Assembly (NCBI GenBank): GCA_030949825.1
Contig: JAUZSC010000004.1
Coordinates: 35,215 to 99,214, forward strand
DNA: 64,000 nucleotides
Direction: 5' to 3'
Source: Sulfurimonas sp.
Lineage (GTDB): Bacteria; Campylobacterota; Campylobacteria; Campylobacterales; Sulfurimonadaceae
Positions within the stretch are counted from its first letter, which is position 1; each line of letters opens with the position of its first letter. The notes beneath the pieces were generated by a model that was not told the DNA's origin, did no database searches, and saw nothing but the letters and a program-made list of their open reading frames with translations. The position numbers were made by a program, and so were the translations under genes. Of this stretch, positions 9,770 to 18,595 are shown one piece after another.

Positions 9770-11476
9770 ATGCAAATATTAATTTTAACTAATAATATAG
9801 AGAGTGAAGTATTTAATGATATTCTTTCTTACCATAAAGCACTTGCACAAAATGTATTACTCGTAGATGAATCAAGTCTTTATGAAAAAAAACAATTTAT
9901 TTATGCCAAAGAATGTATGGTATTAAATAAAAGAAAGATACTTGAGAATATCCTTCTTTCACCCTCGATAGTAATTGATATGACTCAACCTTCAAAAAAT
10001 ATTCGTTTAGAAAACTACCTTAAATCATCTTGGATAAATACGCAGCAAGTATTTTATGAAAAAGAAAAACTCCATAAAATAGAAGAAAATAAAATTAGTT
10101 TATTAGCATCAAAAAATTTATCTAATTGTGTTTGTTATATTGATAATAATGAGATGCCGGTTTTTAAAGTTATTGAAGATAGTATCACTCTTAATATTGA
10201 CTTTGATTCTTTAACTCCCTTTAATAGCATGGGTCTTATCGAACAGGCAATTACAGAATTTTTTGCAGACAATAATTTTTTTAGTCAATTTGAATGGTCT
10301 AGAAATAGAATAGTTTCAAATCATCAAAGTATGGCTTTTTTTATTCAATTTGAAATTTTACAAAGATATGGAGATTATACTATTGAAAATATTGAATTTC
10401 AATCTTTAAGTTTTCCTCAGTTATTGGAGTATAACAAGATATTTGTTTTTAATTATTTTGATACTTTATTGGATTATAGACTTGATCGATATATCGAACA
10501 AGTAAAATTTAGAACACATATAATCAAACTTTGTGATGAATACAAAATTGATCTTGAACCTTCGTATAATAAAACTTTTATTTTGAGAAAAGATAAAAAT
10601 ATTGGTTTACAGCGTACCTACTATAGTTCAGTAAACAGCCAAAATGGAATTTCAATTATCAATGATAAGCATAAAACAAATGTATTTTTACGTGAAAATG
10701 GTTTTAATGCTAATTTATCTTATGAATATATATTAGATGATTTATCAGATAAAAAATCTATTGAAGAAATTCCTCTTGAATATCCAATAGCACTCAAGCC
10801 TACAGATAAAAAAGAGGGCTATGGTGTGGTGACTAATATCCTTAATGCAAAGCGTATGCTTATATCTGTTGAAAAAATGTTAAAACTTGGAGATATTAAG
10901 CCCGTTTTATTAGAAGAATTTTTTGAAGGTGTAACGTATCGAGTATTAGTTGTTAGTGGCGAAGTATCGGCAGTTTTAAAGTATATACCAGTAAGTGTAA
11001 TGGGTGATGGTGAAAGTTCTCTTGAAGATTTAATTAAAGCAAAAAATATTATTTCAAAATCTAGGGTAAGAATAAATAATGCTCTAAGACTTAGTATTTT
11101 TAATGATTCCAAAAGATGGGAAACAATCTTGCCTAAAGGTGAAAAATATATAGTGAGCCATAATTCGCATGCTTCAAATGGAGGACAATCTATAAATGTA
11201 ACAGATATTTTTGATGACAGATATAAAAAAATATCAGAAGAGGCATGTAAAAGCTTAGGTTTAAAATTAGCAGGGATAGATATGATAGTTAATTCAGATG
11301 GTGAATATAGAATTATTGAAATTAATTGTGGACCAGCCTTAGCAATACATGTTAATCCAAAGCATGGGACATCAATCGCTACATATACTAAGGTATTAAA
11401 CTCTTTACTTAAAGAGGTAGATATTGAAAAAGAAGAGAACAGTTACTTAAAGGATTTAGTACCATATCATGAATAA
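9770..11476 (+). CDS. cyanophycin-synthetase-like ATP-grasp ligase, first copy
   Basis: Residues about 297-545 form an ATP-grasp domain closest in motif order to cyanophycin synthetase and GshAB: NDKHKTNVFLRENGF, YPIALKPTDKKEGYGVV, VLLEEFFEGVTYRVLVV, GDGESSLEDLI, GGQSINVTDIF, LAGIDMIV and IIEINCGPALAIHVNP. Family members activate a carboxylate as acyl phosphate and join it to an amine. The 290-residue N-terminal part is unassigned, and the Mur-ligase-like half of true cyanophycin synthetase is missing. The gene overlaps the Fic gene by 8 bases. A second copy lies at 12425. Substrate is unknown; the Asp-rich repeat protein or a small amino acid polymer are both possible. Confidence 0.8.
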   Translation: MQILILTNNIESEVFNDILSYHKALAQNVLLVDESSLYEKKQFIYAKECMVLNKRKILENILLSPSIVIDMTQPSKNIRLENYLKSSWINTQQVFYEKEKLHKIEENKISLLASKNLSNCVCYIDNNEMPVFKVIEDSITLNIDFDSLTPFNSMGLIEQAITEFFADNNFFSQFEWSRNRIVSNHQSMAFFIQFEILQRYGDYTIENIEFQSLSFPQLLEYNKIFVFNYFDTLLDYRLDRYIEQVKFRTHIIKLCDEYKIDLEPSYNKTFILRKDKNIGLQRTYYSSVNSQNGISIINDKHKTNVFLRENGFNANLSYEYILDDLSDKKSIEEIPLEYPIALKPTDKKEGYGVVTNILNAKRMLISVEKMLKLGDIKPVLLEEFFEGVTYRVLVVSGEVSAVLKYIPVSVMGDGESSLEDLIKAKNIISKSRVRINNALRLSIFNDSKRWETILPKGEKYIVSHNSHASNGGQSINVTDIFDDRYKKISEEACKSLGLKLAGIDMIVNSDGEYRIIEINCGPALAIHVNPKHGTSIATYTKVLNSLLKEVDIEKEENSYLKDLVPYHE

Positions 11477-12422
11477 ATTAAATATATTAAAAGAATTTGA
11501 TCACCGTCAGTTATTTCGTTTTTTTGTTGATGGACGTTTGTATACTAAAGAGAATGGCTGGGAAGGCTATGAGAATAGACAGCCTGGTTGTATAAAAGGT
11601 ATGAGTTTAGCGTATACACACATGCTAAATAATTTTGAATTAAAAGATGGATTAACTTTAGAATATATATCTAAACTACACGATCTTACATTTTTTAATA
11701 TTGATAAAAAATTACGTAAAAATCGTTATCCAGGTGAAGTTAGAGAATTTAGAATTAGTTTTTTAATTAAACCGGTAGTGACAAAAGAGGGAATAAAAGA
11801 ATTAATGGGAGATAGAGCTCTTACAGATGCTTTTAAAAAAGGTATACGAGACTGCAACAATGCTGAAGATATTTATAATGCAATAATAAATGGTAAAAAA
11901 ATTCGTTATATCTCTGAAGTTGGTGAATTGTCTTATGAATTGAACCAAGCATCATTGGATAAAGAACCTAAAGATTTATACCTGCAAGCTAGAGCACAAG
12001 TGAAAAAGAACATTACGCAAAAGCTTATCTCCATAATTGATGAGTATAATAAAATAATTAATACATTAAAAAAAGAAGAAAAACTCTACTTTATAGTTGA
12101 TGTAGTTAAAAGCTTAGATAGATTACACCCTTTTGTCGATGGTAATATCCGTGTCTTTGTTACTATTTTATTAAATCACTTGTTAATGTTAAATGATTTT
12201 TACCCAGTTATTTTTGAAGAGCCAAGTATTTTTGATGCATATAGTACAAATGAAATTCTTGTTGAGATTGAAAAAGGGCAAAAGTTAGTTAAACAGTTAA
12301 TTGAAAATCCTGAAAGTAAAGTATTTGGACATTCTATATCTGATGAAAATGAAGTAAATATCAATGAGATTTGTACGCTTATGTCAGAGTTTATCCAAGC
12401 AATACAAAAGTATGATAATTAA
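11469..12422 (+). CDS. Fic-domain protein with altered active-site motif
   Basis: The Fic motif is at about residues 220-231 and reads HPFVDGNIRVFV. The consensus is HxFx(D/E)GNGRxxR, so the second Gly is Ile and the final Arg is Val. The His, Phe, acidic residue and first GN are kept. The preceding helix (LYFIVDVVKSLDRL) fits the fold. Fic enzymes usually move AMP from ATP to Ser, Thr or Tyr; variants with changed anion-hole residues use other donors such as CDP-choline or act as phosphotransferases. No obvious inhibitory (S/T)xxxE(G/N) helix was found. It sits between two ATP-grasp genes with overlap or 2-base spacing, so it is very likely co-translated with them. Confidence 0.75.
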   Translation: MNKLNILKEFDHRQLFRFFVDGRLYTKENGWEGYENRQPGCIKGMSLAYTHMLNNFELKDGLTLEYISKLHDLTFFNIDKKLRKNRYPGEVREFRISFLIKPVVTKEGIKELMGDRALTDAFKKGIRDCNNAEDIYNAIINGKKIRYISEVGELSYELNQASLDKEPKDLYLQARAQVKKNITQKLISIIDEYNKIINTLKKEEKLYFIVDVVKSLDRLHPFVDGNIRVFVTILLNHLLMLNDFYPVIFEEPSIFDAYSTNEILVEIEKGQKLVKQLIENPESKVFGHSISDENEVNINEICTLMSEFIQAIQKYDN

Positions 12423-12424
12423 TA

Positions 12425-14110
12425 ATGCAAATTTTATTTTTAGTTGAAGATAATGAAAAATCCTGGCAAGAAGCAAGTGCTAGATTAGCTTTTATTTTAC
12501 AATATGACAAATCTTTATCCCAAAATTTTATACTCACAGACCGTAAGTATATATCAAACAGTATTGCTAATAAATGTTTAATTGTAAATACGAATATAAT
12601 AACAAAAAAGGTGCTATTATCTCCTTCTTTAGTTGTGAATTTATTTAATCAAGAAACACAAGAAGACATAGAAAAATATTTTCGTGTTAAATGGTTGAAT
12701 TCGCAGTTTGCTTTTTGGAAGACTAGGGATACAGGTAAAAATAATTTCTTTTTAAGTACTTCAATAAATGAAAATAAAACCTTGACTTGCCTATCGTATA
12801 CAACAAATTTAGAATCATTAGAGATTGCATTACTTGAAAATAGTGTAGAAGATAATAAATATATCGGTCTCATAGAACAAGCAATAACTGAATGTTTTGC
12901 AGATATGAATTTTTATAAATACTGGAAACTTAACCCAACAAACAAAATATTAAAAAATAGAAGTCTTGTTTTTAGAGTTAATTATGAAATTATAAAAGAA
13001 AATGCTGATTATAGTATTCATATTAGTTCCCTTACTCTCGTAGACTTGTTTGAATTATTTGATTTAAATGTTGAATACATATATGAATATTTAAATGCTC
13101 TATTGAAATTTAGATTAGATTACTATGTAGAACAAGTTACACTTAGAAAATATATATTTAAATTATGTGAAGAACAGGGAATAGATTTTGAACCCTCATT
13201 ATTAAGAACTTTTGTATTATTAAAAGATAACAAGATAGGTTTAGCGCGTCCATTCTTTGGTGGTGTAAATGATTTAAAAGGTATCGATACTATTAATGAC
13301 AAGCATTTGACAAATGTAATCTTAAATGAAAAAGGATTCAAAACAAACTTATCTTATGAATATATGCTTGGTGAATTAAATGATAAAGAAGCGATAGAAA
13401 ATATTCCTTTAGCATATCCATTAGTCCTAAAGCCAACAAACCAGAAAAAAGGCTATGGGGTAGTGACTAATATATTAAATGCTGAGAAAATGCTTTTTTC
13501 AGTACAAGAACTACTAGCATTAGGTGATATAGAGCCTGTTCTAATCGAAGAATTTTTTATAGGGATGACATATCGAGTACTGGTTGTTGGTGCTGAAGTT
13601 ATTGCGGTATTAAAATTTATGCCAACATATATTATAGGAAATGGTGTATTATCCATTAAAGAGTTAATTGACTCAAAAAATTTACTTTTAAGATCTCGTA
13701 TTCGTGTCAATGATGCTTTAGAACTAGGTATTTTAAATGATGGTTACAACTATAGTACGGTACTCAAAGATAAACATAAATATATTCTCAGTCATAACTC
13801 ACATGCAACATTAGGTGGACAGGGTACAAATGTCACAGATATATTTAAAGAAAAGTATAAAAAAATAGCGTGTGATGTATCTGCATGTTTAGGATTAACA
13901 CATACGGGCGTTGATATGAATATAAATGCCAAGGGCGATTATCGTATATTAGAAGTTAATTGTGCTCCAGCTTTGTCTTCTCACGTATATCCAAAATATG
14001 GAACTTCTATTGATACATATACGCAAGTACTGAATGCATATTTTAGCCATACAGATTTAGACAAAGAAGAAAACAAATATTTATCTGAGCTTATGAAGTA
14101 TCATAAATAA
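12425..14110 (+). CDS. cyanophycin-synthetase-like ATP-grasp ligase, second copy
   Basis: This 561-residue paralogue of the gene at 9770 has the same order throughout: an unassigned N-terminal part and an ATP-grasp domain at about 291-540 (NDKHLTNVILNEKGF, YPLVLKPTNQKKGYGVV, VLIEEFFIGMTYRVLVV, LGGQGTNVTDIF, HTGVDMNI, ILEVNCAPALSSHVYP). The two copies are similar but clearly diverged, so they may add different groups or act in sequence. Both lack the Mur-like domain of cyanophycin synthetase. The start is 2 bases after the Fic stop, and the next gene starts 1 base after this stop. Confidence 0.8.
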   Translation: MQILFLVEDNEKSWQEASARLAFILQYDKSLSQNFILTDRKYISNSIANKCLIVNTNIITKKVLLSPSLVVNLFNQETQEDIEKYFRVKWLNSQFAFWKTRDTGKNNFFLSTSINENKTLTCLSYTTNLESLEIALLENSVEDNKYIGLIEQAITECFADMNFYKYWKLNPTNKILKNRSLVFRVNYEIIKENADYSIHISSLTLVDLFELFDLNVEYIYEYLNALLKFRLDYYVEQVTLRKYIFKLCEEQGIDFEPSLLRTFVLLKDNKIGLARPFFGGVNDLKGIDTINDKHLTNVILNEKGFKTNLSYEYMLGELNDKEAIENIPLAYPLVLKPTNQKKGYGVVTNILNAEKMLFSVQELLALGDIEPVLIEEFFIGMTYRVLVVGAEVIAVLKFMPTYIIGNGVLSIKELIDSKNLLLRSRIRVNDALELGILNDGYNYSTVLKDKHKYILSHNSHATLGGQGTNVTDIFKEKYKKIACDVSACLGLTHTGVDMNINAKGDYRILEVNCAPALSSHVYPKYGTSIDTYTQVLNAYFSHTDLDKEENKYLSELMKYHK

Positions 14111-14111
14111 A

Positions 14112-14867
14112 ATGATAAACATATTGTCTAATCCATTTTTGCAAACGAAACAACTTAAGTCCATTGGGACTAGAAATACTAAAACTACAAGTAGTGTTAG
14201 TTTAACAACCGCCATATTATCACTTTTTACATTAACAGTTGTAAGTTATATATCGTTTTGGATACTCTGTAACGAACTTATTTCAAGCAATGATTTAGCA
14301 CTTTCTGATATTAAGAATTTTACTCTTGTAAGCGGTATTATTTCTTTAGTTATTACTTTTTTGTCTTATTATAAATCTGAATTTTCTTCATTCCTAGCTC
14401 CTTTATATGCAGTTTTTTCAGGTGTATTTATTTCAGGTCTTAGTTTTGTAGCGCAAGAGAAGTTTCCTGGTATTGCTATGCTAACAGTTGAGATAACCTT
14501 GGCTACTTTTATTGTTGTTTATTTAGGCTATAAGCTTGGTATTATTAAGGTGTCACAAAAGTTTAAAGCGATTGTTTATACAATGATAGGCGTTATCTCA
14601 CTTATCTATTTGTTAAGCTTTGTACTAATGTTTTTTGAGATAAAAATACCTTTAATACATGATACGGGGATAGGTGGTGTTATATGGTCGTTGTTTATTA
14701 TGATTACCGCTTCATTTCATCTAGCTATTGATATTGATAAAATTGAAAAATATAGTTCATCGGATGGCGATAAAAATTGGTCTCTAGCATTGGGACTTAT
14801 GGTTTCATTAATATGGTTATATATTTCTACGCTTAAAGTTGTATCTCGAATCAGTAGCTTAAAATAA
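14112..14867 (+). CDS. YccA / Bax inhibitor-1 family membrane protein
   Basis: The 251-residue protein has a short cytoplasmic N-terminus beginning MINILSNPFLQ and about seven hydrophobic helices, with a late conserved-type segment HLAIDIDKIE. This is the layout of the YccA-type Bax inhibitor-1 family, small multipass proteins linked to membrane protein quality control and ion leak. It closes the ATP-grasp/Fic operon with 1-base spacing. Its presence at the end of a surface-protein locus suggests a helper in membrane passage or quality control, which is inference. Confidence 0.75.
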   Translation: MINILSNPFLQTKQLKSIGTRNTKTTSSVSLTTAILSLFTLTVVSYISFWILCNELISSNDLALSDIKNFTLVSGIISLVITFLSYYKSEFSSFLAPLYAVFSGVFISGLSFVAQEKFPGIAMLTVEITLATFIVVYLGYKLGIIKVSQKFKAIVYTMIGVISLIYLLSFVLMFFEIKIPLIHDTGIGGVIWSLFIMITASFHLAIDIDKIEKYSSSDGDKNWSLALGLMVSLIWLYISTLKVVSRISSLK

Positions 14868-14872
14868 ATCTA

Positions 14873-14933
14873 AGCTATCTTTTCCTCTCTCTCTATAATT
14901 TTCTAAAGTTCTCTTATTTTTTTAAAGATAGCT
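14873..14933. terminator. 10-bp inverted repeat between convergent genes
   Basis: AGCTATCTTT at 14873-14882 is matched by its reverse complement at 14924-14933, with a 41-base pyrimidine-rich loop. It lies where the ATP-grasp operon meets the convergent methyltransferase gene. The wide loop makes it a weak candidate. Confidence 0.25.
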
Positions 14934-15595
14934 GGATAATTTTTCTCTCCATCAGCAACTCTATTCCCCTGAGGGTCGTATTGATGAACAAAGTGCTTTT
15001 CAACAACATGTACTAATGGTTCAAAATATTTAGATAAAGATGTATCCGTTAGTCTATAGTTTCCATTGTAAACTACAAGAAAACCACCAACCTTAAGACT
15101 TTCAGCTAGGATACGAAGCATTTTTTCAAATTCATCAAAAGGATAAATATGGCTTATATTTTCCATATCTTTTGTCATTTTCCATCTGCACAATACTGAA
15201 TTTGCATAGATAAGGTCAAATCGTCTGCCAGTCATAGCAACTTCCAAAGATGTTGTAAATAGTATTCTATCTCCAATATCTGGATAATATTTTTCCTGTA
15301 AAGCCTTTGCATCGGCTATATTTTCAGGGTTAATATCTACTCCCACTACGGTTGCTTTTTCTGCTCCCTTATATAAAAATTGACTAAAGCCTTCATAGCC
15401 GATTGAACAACCGAAGGACATAATTATTCCATTTTTAGGAAGCCTATCTGTACATTCTTTAAACAATTTTGGATATCGATTCCAACTTGTAGAATTATAC
15501 ATTTGGGCAACATTTTCACCAAAAAAAGAGTTTGTTGTTCCTACTGTTTTTTTGTCGTTATGCCTTTCTTCTAAGGCTTCATTTTTATCAAGCAT
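14903..15595 (-). CDS. class I SAM-dependent methyltransferase
   Basis: Motif I is SFGCSIGYEG at about residues 60-69, followed by VVGVDINPENI at about 83-93, the acidic residue that binds the SAM ribose. The later DLIYANSVLCR and GGFLVVYNG segments fit motifs IV-VI of Rossmann-fold methyltransferases. The 230-residue length is normal for a free-standing enzyme. The substrate cannot be told. The gene is 18 bases downstream of the small gene ending at 15614 and probably shares its promoter. Confidence 0.75.
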   Translation of the reverse strand: MLDKNEALEERHNDKKTVGTTNSFFGENVAQMYNSTSWNRYPKLFKECTDRLPKNGIIMSFGCSIGYEGFSQFLYKGAEKATVVGVDINPENIADAKALQEKYYPDIGDRILFTTSLEVAMTGRRFDLIYANSVLCRWKMTKDMENISHIYPFDEFEKMLRILAESLKVGGFLVVYNGNYRLTDTSLSKYFEPLVHVVEKHFVHQYDPQGNRVADGEKNYPAIFKKIREL

Positions 15596-15613
15596 GATTT
15601 TTACCTTTTTATA

Positions 15614-15925
15614 TTATACAGTAGGCTCACATAAGTTTTGAATATCTCTTACTCTAATCTTTGTTTCATATTTTATTTTATTTCCATCTTTATCTTCAAT
15701 TGTAAAAGATTTGGCTACACCTGAGTTTAAAAAGTCTAGAGTAGCTACTTCCGTAATCATTGGATAAGTGTATCCCGATGCTTTTGCTTTAATAATCTCT
15801 AATTTATTTTGTAAAAGATATTTGTTCTTAGCTATTTCAATTTGCTGTAATTCATTAAGTTTACCTTGCGTGTGCTCTTCCATCTTCTGTAAAAATGAAC
15901 CCGATAATTTTTTTGCTTTAAACAT
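15614..15925 (-). CDS. hypothetical protein, 103 residues
   Basis: No family is recognised. The first half is helical and charged (FLQKMEEHTQGKLNELQQIE), and the second half looks like beta strands (KSFTIEDKDGNKIKYETKIRV). No membrane segment or signal peptide is visible. It precedes the methyltransferase gene on the same strand with 18 bases between them, so the two are likely co-transcribed. Confidence 0.5.
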   Translation of the reverse strand: MFKAKKLSGSFLQKMEEHTQGKLNELQQIEIAKNKYLLQNKLEIIKAKASGYTYPMITEVATLDFLNSGVAKSFTIEDKDGNKIKYETKIRVRDIQNLCEPTV

Positions 15926-16069
15926 AACTTTCCTTTTATTTTTAATTGAAGATAATTATACTCTAATAATTATAATATTAGCCTTTAGAATTCGTGTTTA
16001 ACCTATTACTTATTCCATCTGTGATAATATTCATATAACTTATAAACTTAAAAATAAAAGGTTTAAAGA

Positions 16070-17509
16070 ATGATGTTTCTAAATTCAGAACTAATTTCTA
16101 AAATTACAGATGGAAAGTGGTTCCACCTAGACAAAGATATAAAGTTTCATGGGATTCGAGTTAATATAAAAAGACTCCAAAAAAATGACCTTTGTTTTAC
16201 AACAACACCTGAGCAGTGGGGTAAAAAAATTATTAACTCTGAACTCGCTCTTAACAAAATATTTGATAATGGTGCAAGTGCTGCTGTTATTTCAGATGAA
16301 AAGCTTGTTGGGACTATTGATAAACCTCTTTTAGTGGTAAAAGACAGTAAAAAAGCTTTGCAAAAGATAGCTTTTTATGTAAGAGATAATGTAAAAATAC
16401 CACGAATACTAGTAACTGGAACTGAGGGGAAGACAGGATATAAAAATCAATTGTATACGCTTCTGTCTTATCAAACTAAAGTACATGCAAAGTTAGATAG
16501 TTCAAATCTAAATGTACCTATTATGTGCTCTATGGCGAGTTTAGATGAAGATGCTACAGTTGAGATTGTAGAAGCTTCTATTGCTGGTCCAAATGTAGGA
16601 GTAACTCGAAGTAATTTGGTAAAACCAAACATATGTGTAATTACCCAGATTGGGCTTGCCCATATTACGACACATGGGTCTATCGAAAATATGATTTATA
16701 ATAAGGCATCCGTTATTGATGCACTTGAAGAAGACGGTATATGTATTGTGAATGCAGATAGTGAAAATTACGATGCAGTAAGAGAAGAGATATATAAACG
16801 AAAGTATGTAGATATTAAAACTTTTGGTTCAGGTGAAAAATGTAATGCTCGAGTTCTTGAGTCAAACTTTAATGAAAACAAATTACTCTGGAATATAAAG
16901 GCAACGATAGAAGGTATAGAGGTAGAGTACCAAGTCCCTTTATTAGGGGATTATGTCCCCGTTGCAAGTTTAATACCACTGCTTACAATACACTACTTAG
17001 GATACGATGTAAAAAAAGCAGCAGCTGATTTTATTCATTTTAAAAGTATGGATACGATGGGTGGATTAAGTGAGATAACTACAAAAGATAAAAAGTTTAA
17101 ATTTTTCGATCATTCGCATAGAGGTTCTATGCTTGGATATACATCAGCACTTAAAGATTTTGCTTTTATGAAACCCCAAGCAGGGGCTAAAAAAATAGCG
17201 GTTATTGGTCATATGATGAATATAGGTAAAATATCAAAGCAAGCGCATGATGATTTAGCAGCACTTATAGAAGATGCTAAAGTAGATAGAGTTTATACTG
17301 TTGGTAAATTTGCAAAACGTATTTATGACAAGTTAGAAAATAAAGCTATTCTTGTAAAGCATGGTAATAAGTATCAAGATATTGAAGAACAGTTTTTAGC
17401 TGATATAGAGGATGGAGATATTATTTTTATGAAAGGAAATCATAGAATTTGGCTCAAAGAGTTAGCGGCTAAAATATACGATATGGGGGAAAGAGATGCA
17501 ATCAGATAA
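16070..17509 (+). CDS. Mur ligase family protein
   Basis: An ATP-binding loop GTEGKTGYKNQL lies at about residues 116-127, and the N-terminal part has the layout of MurE/MurF-type UDP-substrate domains. Later segments (LLGDYVPVASLIPLL, FKFFDHSHRGSM, KKIAVIGHMMNIG, YTVGKFAKRIYDKL, GDIIFMKGNHRIWLKEL) match the central and C-terminal Mur ligase domains. Length, 479 residues, is normal. It is not in a cell-wall cluster; instead it overlaps a CapA-like gene by 14 bases, the pairing seen for poly-gamma-glutamate-type polymer synthesis. The likely reaction is ATP-driven amide bond formation on a non-murein substrate; the substrate is not known. Confidence 0.8.
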   Translation: MMFLNSELISKITDGKWFHLDKDIKFHGIRVNIKRLQKNDLCFTTTPEQWGKKIINSELALNKIFDNGASAAVISDEKLVGTIDKPLLVVKDSKKALQKIAFYVRDNVKIPRILVTGTEGKTGYKNQLYTLLSYQTKVHAKLDSSNLNVPIMCSMASLDEDATVEIVEASIAGPNVGVTRSNLVKPNICVITQIGLAHITTHGSIENMIYNKASVIDALEEDGICIVNADSENYDAVREEIYKRKYVDIKTFGSGEKCNARVLESNFNENKLLWNIKATIEGIEVEYQVPLLGDYVPVASLIPLLTIHYLGYDVKKAAADFIHFKSMDTMGGLSEITTKDKKFKFFDHSHRGSMLGYTSALKDFAFMKPQAGAKKIAVIGHMMNIGKISKQAHDDLAALIEDAKVDRVYTVGKFAKRIYDKLENKAILVKHGNKYQDIEEQFLADIEDGDIIFMKGNHRIWLKELAAKIYDMGERDAIR

Positions 17510-18575
17510 CAATGTAGATATATTTTTCTTGGGAGATACTTACTTTGGTGAATGGCATATGCGTTTACGTGGACGAAAAGGTCAATCAAATATATTAGAA
17601 GAAAAAGGCTATTTACATTTTGGTCAAAATTTCGAAGAAATATTAAGTGATGGGGATGAGGTTTTAATGAACCTTGAATGTTCAATTACAGATATAGAGC
17701 CATCACCTTTAATAGGTACCGAAAAAAAACATCTTTATTCTGCAAGAGAAGAGGGGACTATAAGTGCTTTTAAGAAATTAAATATAACTACCTGTATGCT
17801 TGCAAATAATCATGCAGTTGATTATGGTAAAGCTGGTCTTATGGATACTATAATGGCTTTAGAAAACGCTGGAATAAAGTATATTGGTGGGGGAAGAACA
17901 GAAGCTGAAGCGGCAAAGCCATTGATTTTTGAAAAATCTATTGATGGAAAAATATTTAGAGCAGCCATTGTCTCTTGCTATAATTATGGTGTTGCATCAG
18001 ATAATTATGGCTTTTATGCAAAAAATAATATCCCTGGTGTAAATAAAAAAAGTCTCAAAAGTGTCACAAATCAAATAGAAGTACTGAAGAAAATTGATAA
18101 AGATTTAATGTATATATTATCTCCACATTGGGGACCAAATTATGTATGGAGAACTTTTACTCAACAACAGCAAGGTGAAGAGTTTATTAGAGCTGGAACT
18201 GATCTTATAGTTGGACATAGTGCACATATGATACAAGAGATAGAATACTATAAAAATAAACTAATCATGTATAGCATAGGTAACTTCTTGATAAATGGAA
18301 ATGGTGAATACAAGCGAAGAAAACTTCCTCCATATAGTTTCATAGCCCGACTCAATGTTCAAAATATAGATGATGTACTTGTCAAAAAAATGATAGTGTA
18401 CCCAATCCTTGTAGATAATTTAGCAACAGATTTTACTCCTAGGTTTGTAAATGAAAAAGAGTTCATTCATGTAAAAGATATCATACGATCGCATGATATT
18501 ACAACAGATGTTTTTGATGATAAAGTTAAAATAGGTGAAGATAAATATGGTAAGTATTTTGAGTACTTTGTATAA
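17496..18575 (+). CDS. CapA/PgsA family metallophosphoesterase-like protein
   Basis: The protein carries the family's metal-site motifs in order: FLGDTYFG (Asp14), LMNLECSIT (Asn59, Glu61), MLANNHAVDYG (Asn105, His106), SPHWG, GHSAHMIQ and MYSIGNFLI. CapA/PgsA proteins are needed for poly-gamma-glutamate capsule synthesis and export. Unlike classical PgsA there is no N-terminal membrane anchor here, so it may act in the cytoplasm. The start overlaps the Mur-ligase-like gene, supporting a joint role in an amide-linked polymer. Confidence 0.85.
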   Translation: MQSDNNVDIFFLGDTYFGEWHMRLRGRKGQSNILEEKGYLHFGQNFEEILSDGDEVLMNLECSITDIEPSPLIGTEKKHLYSAREEGTISAFKKLNITTCMLANNHAVDYGKAGLMDTIMALENAGIKYIGGGRTEAEAAKPLIFEKSIDGKIFRAAIVSCYNYGVASDNYGFYAKNNIPGVNKKSLKSVTNQIEVLKKIDKDLMYILSPHWGPNYVWRTFTQQQQGEEFIRAGTDLIVGHSAHMIQEIEYYKNKLIMYSIGNFLINGNGEYKRRKLPPYSFIARLNVQNIDDVLVKKMIVYPILVDNLATDFTPRFVNEKEFIHVKDIIRSHDITTDVFDDKVKIGEDKYGKYFEYFV

Positions 18576-18595
18576 AAAGATAAAGGAGTTATGAA

